Assembly (NCBI GenBank): GCA_017452335.1
Contig: JAFTMP010000269.1
Coordinates: 1 to 8,698, forward strand
Source of the DNA: Clostridia bacterium
GTDB lineage: Bacteria > Bacillota > Clostridia > Oscillospirales > CAG-272
DNA: 8,698 bases
Direction of reading: 5' to 3'
Below, piece after piece: positions 6,602 through 8,698 of this stretch; positions within the stretch are counted from its first letter, which is position 1, and the number at the start of each line of letters is the position of its first letter. Under the pieces are notes generated by a model that was given only the letters and a program-made list of their open reading frames with translations, made no database searches and was not told where the DNA came from. A program made the position numbers and the translations under genes.

Positions 6602-8698
6602 ATGGGACCGGGACCCGGTTTTGGACCTCCCCCCGGAGAGGGGATGCGCGAGAAAATGAAGGAACCACTGCCCAAAAGCATCAAAGAGGTGCCTTCGTAT
6701 CTAAAAAAAGTATTCGGCGGAACCTTCCGCAGGCTCTTATATATCTTCAAATTGGTATTTGAAGCCCAGCCGCTGATCCTCTTTATGATGATCTTTATGG
6801 CGGTCTTTAACGGCGTGGTGCCGGTAATTTCCGCCGCCATCTCGGCAAATCTGCTTCAAAGCGTGGTAAACCGCATCAGCGATCCCACGGTCAACCTTTT
6901 GCCCGCGCTTTTAATACAGTTTGCCTATATCTTCGTGCACACCCTGATCACAACCCTAAACAGCACCATCACTCGCATTTCCGGAGAACTGGTGACCAAT
7001 CACATCAAATTGAAGATCATGCACAAGGCAAAAACAGTGGATGTAGGATCCTTTGACATGCCCGACTTTTACGAGCGCATGGAAAACGCCAACAGAGAAG
7101 CAGGCAGCCGTCCCATCCACATTCTCTCCTCTGCGTTTGACGTGATCTCCCGCATCATCACGCTCTTCTCCTTCTCGGCAGTGCTCATCGGGCTGTTCAC
7201 CGAGATCAAGAGCTTTTCGGGAGAGGGACAGTTTATCTTCACCGTTATTTTTGCCATCGTGTATTTGATCCTGTCCATCGCCTCTGCGGCAGTGAGCTTC
7301 CACTTCAGAAAAAAGAACTTTTTATATATGCGCCACAGAAGCAAGGACAGAAGAAAGCTTTCTTACTACAGCAACACCTTGGTAAACAAGGATCTGGTCA
7401 AGGAGCTGCGCCTTTTTAACCTTTCCGACCTCTTCATCACACGCTACAGCGAGGTCTTTAAAGACTACTATAAAGGCATTAAAAAGCTGATCTACAAGGA
7501 AAACGGCTGTAATCTGGGACTTTCCCTTGCCTCTGCGGGCACAAAAAGCGTACTGATCTATATGATCGCCACGAACATCACGCAGATCGGCAGCTATTCC
7601 ATGTATACAAGCGCCTTAAACTCTATCTCCGGCGCCGTTTCGGGACTCATCTCCCTCTCCGCCTCCATCTACGAAGGTACGCTTTTCATCGACAATTTAG
7701 TGCTCTTTATGAATGAAGAGCAGACGGTGAAATGCATTGCCGAAACACCCACGCCTGTGACACGGCACACCGGTCATCGGATCGAATTAAAAAATGTCTC
7801 CTTCTCCTACCCCGGAAGTGACAAAATGGTGTTAAAAAACATCAACTTGGTCTTGGAGCCGGGAGACACCGTGGTGCTGGTGGGTCTGAACGGCGCAGGA
7901 AAGACCACCCTCATCAAGCTCCTTACCCGTCTTTACGATCCCACCGAAGGGGTGATCCTGCTGGACGGAAAGGATATCCGTACATACGAGGTCAGTGAGC
8001 TTTACAAGCTGTACGGCATCATCTTCCAAGACTTTGGCAAATATGCAGTCACGGCAAAGGAAAACATTTCCTTCGGAGATATTGACAGAGCAGAGGATCT
8101 TGAGGCAGTAAAAAAAGCAGGCACGCTTTCGGGTGCCGATGTCTTTATTTCCGCAATGAAAAGGGGCTACGATACCCCCATGATGCGCTATTTTGAAAAG
8201 GATGGCGCCGAGCTGTCCATCGGACAGTGGCAAAAGCTCTCGGTTGCCCGCGCCTTCTTTGCCGATTCCGATATCCTCATTCTGGACGAACCCACCGCCT
8301 CTCTTGACCCGCTGGCAGAGCAGGAGATCTTCAACCAGTTTGACATGCTGCGCAAGAACAAGACCACAGTCTTTGTTTCCCACCGTCTGTCCAGTGCAAC
8401 GGTGGCAAATAAGATCATTGTATTAAAAAACGGTGAGATCACCGAAATGGGCGACCATCAAAGTCTAATGGCGGCAAAGGGTGATTACTATACCCTTTTC
8501 TCCACCCAGGCAAACCGCTATTTAAGCACAAGTGCGCCTGTCGGCGAAGATCCCCCCGTTGCACATCCCGACTTTGATCCCAAACAACAGGAAGCGTACA
8601 AAGCACACCCTTTTAATCCTTCCGAACCGCAATTTCACGGCGGTAAACCGCCTCATGGCGTAAGACCGCCCCACGGCGAGAGACCGCCCCATGGTGAA
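6602..8698 (+). CDS. ABC exporter half-transporter (membrane domain plus ATPase), 3' end beyond window
   Basis: This fused permease-ATPase probably exports a drug, peptide, lipid or metal-linked compound as a dimer. The frame is open for 699 codons to the window edge. After a Gly/Pro-rich start (GPGPGFGPPPGEG, 2-14) comes a membrane domain to about 370, then the ATPase: A-loop Tyr403, Walker A GLNGAGKTT (428-436, Lys434), Q-loop Gln476, signature LSIGQ (538-542), Walker B with catalytic Glu563 (LDEPT), and H-loop His594. The signature has Ile where Gly is usual. A tail from about 626 ends in PPHG repeats. The ATG follows AAGGTG (6590-6595). Heterodimeric exporters often have a partner gene alongside; none lies upstream, so it may be downstream of the window. 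Confidence 0.93.
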   Translation, partial: MGPGPGFGPPPGEGMREKMKEPLPKSIKEVPSYLKKVFGGTFRRLLYIFKLVFEAQPLILFMMIFMAVFNGVVPVISAAISANLLQSVVNRISDPTVNLLPALLIQFAYIFVHTLITTLNSTITRISGELVTNHIKLKIMHKAKTVDVGSFDMPDFYERMENANREAGSRPIHILSSAFDVISRIITLFSFSAVLIGLFTEIKSFSGEGQFIFTVIFAIVYLILSIASAAVSFHFRKKNFLYMRHRSKDRRKLSYYSNTLVNKDLVKELRLFNLSDLFITRYSEVFKDYYKGIKKLIYKENGCNLGLSLASAGTKSVLIYMIATNITQIGSYSMYTSALNSISGAVSGLISLSASIYEGTLFIDNLVLFMNEEQTVKCIAETPTPVTRHTGHRIELKNVSFSYPGSDKMVLKNINLVLEPGDTVVLVGLNGAGKTTLIKLLTRLYDPTEGVILLDGKDIRTYEVSELYKLYGIIFQDFGKYAVTAKENISFGDIDRAEDLEAVKKAGTLSGADVFISAMKRGYDTPMMRYFEKDGAELSIGQWQKLSVARAFFADSDILILDEPTASLDPLAEQEIFNQFDMLRKNKTTVFVSHRLSSATVANKIIVLKNGEITEMGDHQSLMAAKGDYYTLFSTQANRYLSTSAPVGEDPPVAHPDFDPKQQEAYKAHPFNPSEPQFHGGKPPHGVRPPHGERPPHGE
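8645..8698 (+). repeat. 18-bp tandem repeat encoding (K/R)PPHG(V/E), running off the window
   Basis: Three in-frame 18-bp units (8645-8662, 8663-8680, 8681-8698) encode KPPHGV, RPPHGE and RPPHGE. The third unit ends exactly at the window edge, so more copies may follow. An FHGG just before may be a decayed unit. Third-base differences between units suggest selection on the protein. Confidence 0.85.

Noticed and set aside
7832..8383. 183-codon open frame on the minus strand
   Set aside because: It mirrors the conserved ATPase domain of the exporter and shows no family motif.

Overview
The window looks like chromosomal DNA from a Gram-positive anaerobe, most likely a Clostridia-class Firmicute of middling GC content. 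The signs are strong AGGAGG-type ribosome binding sites, a lipoprotein-anchored ABC binding protein, a type III pantothenate kinase, an ECF-type vitamin transporter subunit, and promoters with clear -35/-10 boxes. The species cannot be named from sequence alone. No rRNA, tRNA, CRISPR array, insertion sequence or phage gene was seen.

Left part (1-3044, minus strand): one tightly packed operon read leftwards. It encodes a Crp/Fnr-family regulator, a lipoprotein substrate-binding protein, a permease, and the start of an ATPase cut off by the window edge. The genes overlap by 4, about 23 and 26 bases, so translation is probably coupled. The importer belongs to the NitT/TauT (nitrate/sulfonate/thiamine-precursor type) family; its substrate cannot be read from the sequence. 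A consensus promoter (TTGACA, 17 bp, TATAAT) lies upstream. Just after the predicted start of transcription is a 16-bp imperfect palindrome, well placed for the regulator to repress its own operon.

Middle part (3126-6542, plus strand): a divergent extended -10 promoter and a leader of about 130 nt that may be structured. Then come an AMP-forming acyl-CoA ligase-like protein with a degenerate phosphate-binding loop, a type III pantothenate kinase (coaX), and an ECF transporter S component that may import pantothenate. The shared theme is coenzyme A: vitamin uptake, the first step of CoA synthesis, and CoA use by the ligase. A strong hairpin with a T-rich tail closes this block.

Right part (6551-8698, plus strand): a perfect 17-bp palindrome whose centre resembles the core of DtxR/IdeR-type operators, followed by a long ABC exporter half-transporter that is still open at the window edge. 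This protein has a Gly/Pro-rich N-terminus, an LSIGQ signature in place of LSGGQ, and a C-terminal tail of six-residue PPHG repeats encoded by an 18-bp tandem repeat that runs off the window.

The most interesting points are the self-contained Crp-type regulatory circuit, the unusual ligase P-loop, the structured leader and its 13-base match before the exporter gene, and the palindrome next to an exporter with a histidine-containing repeat tail.
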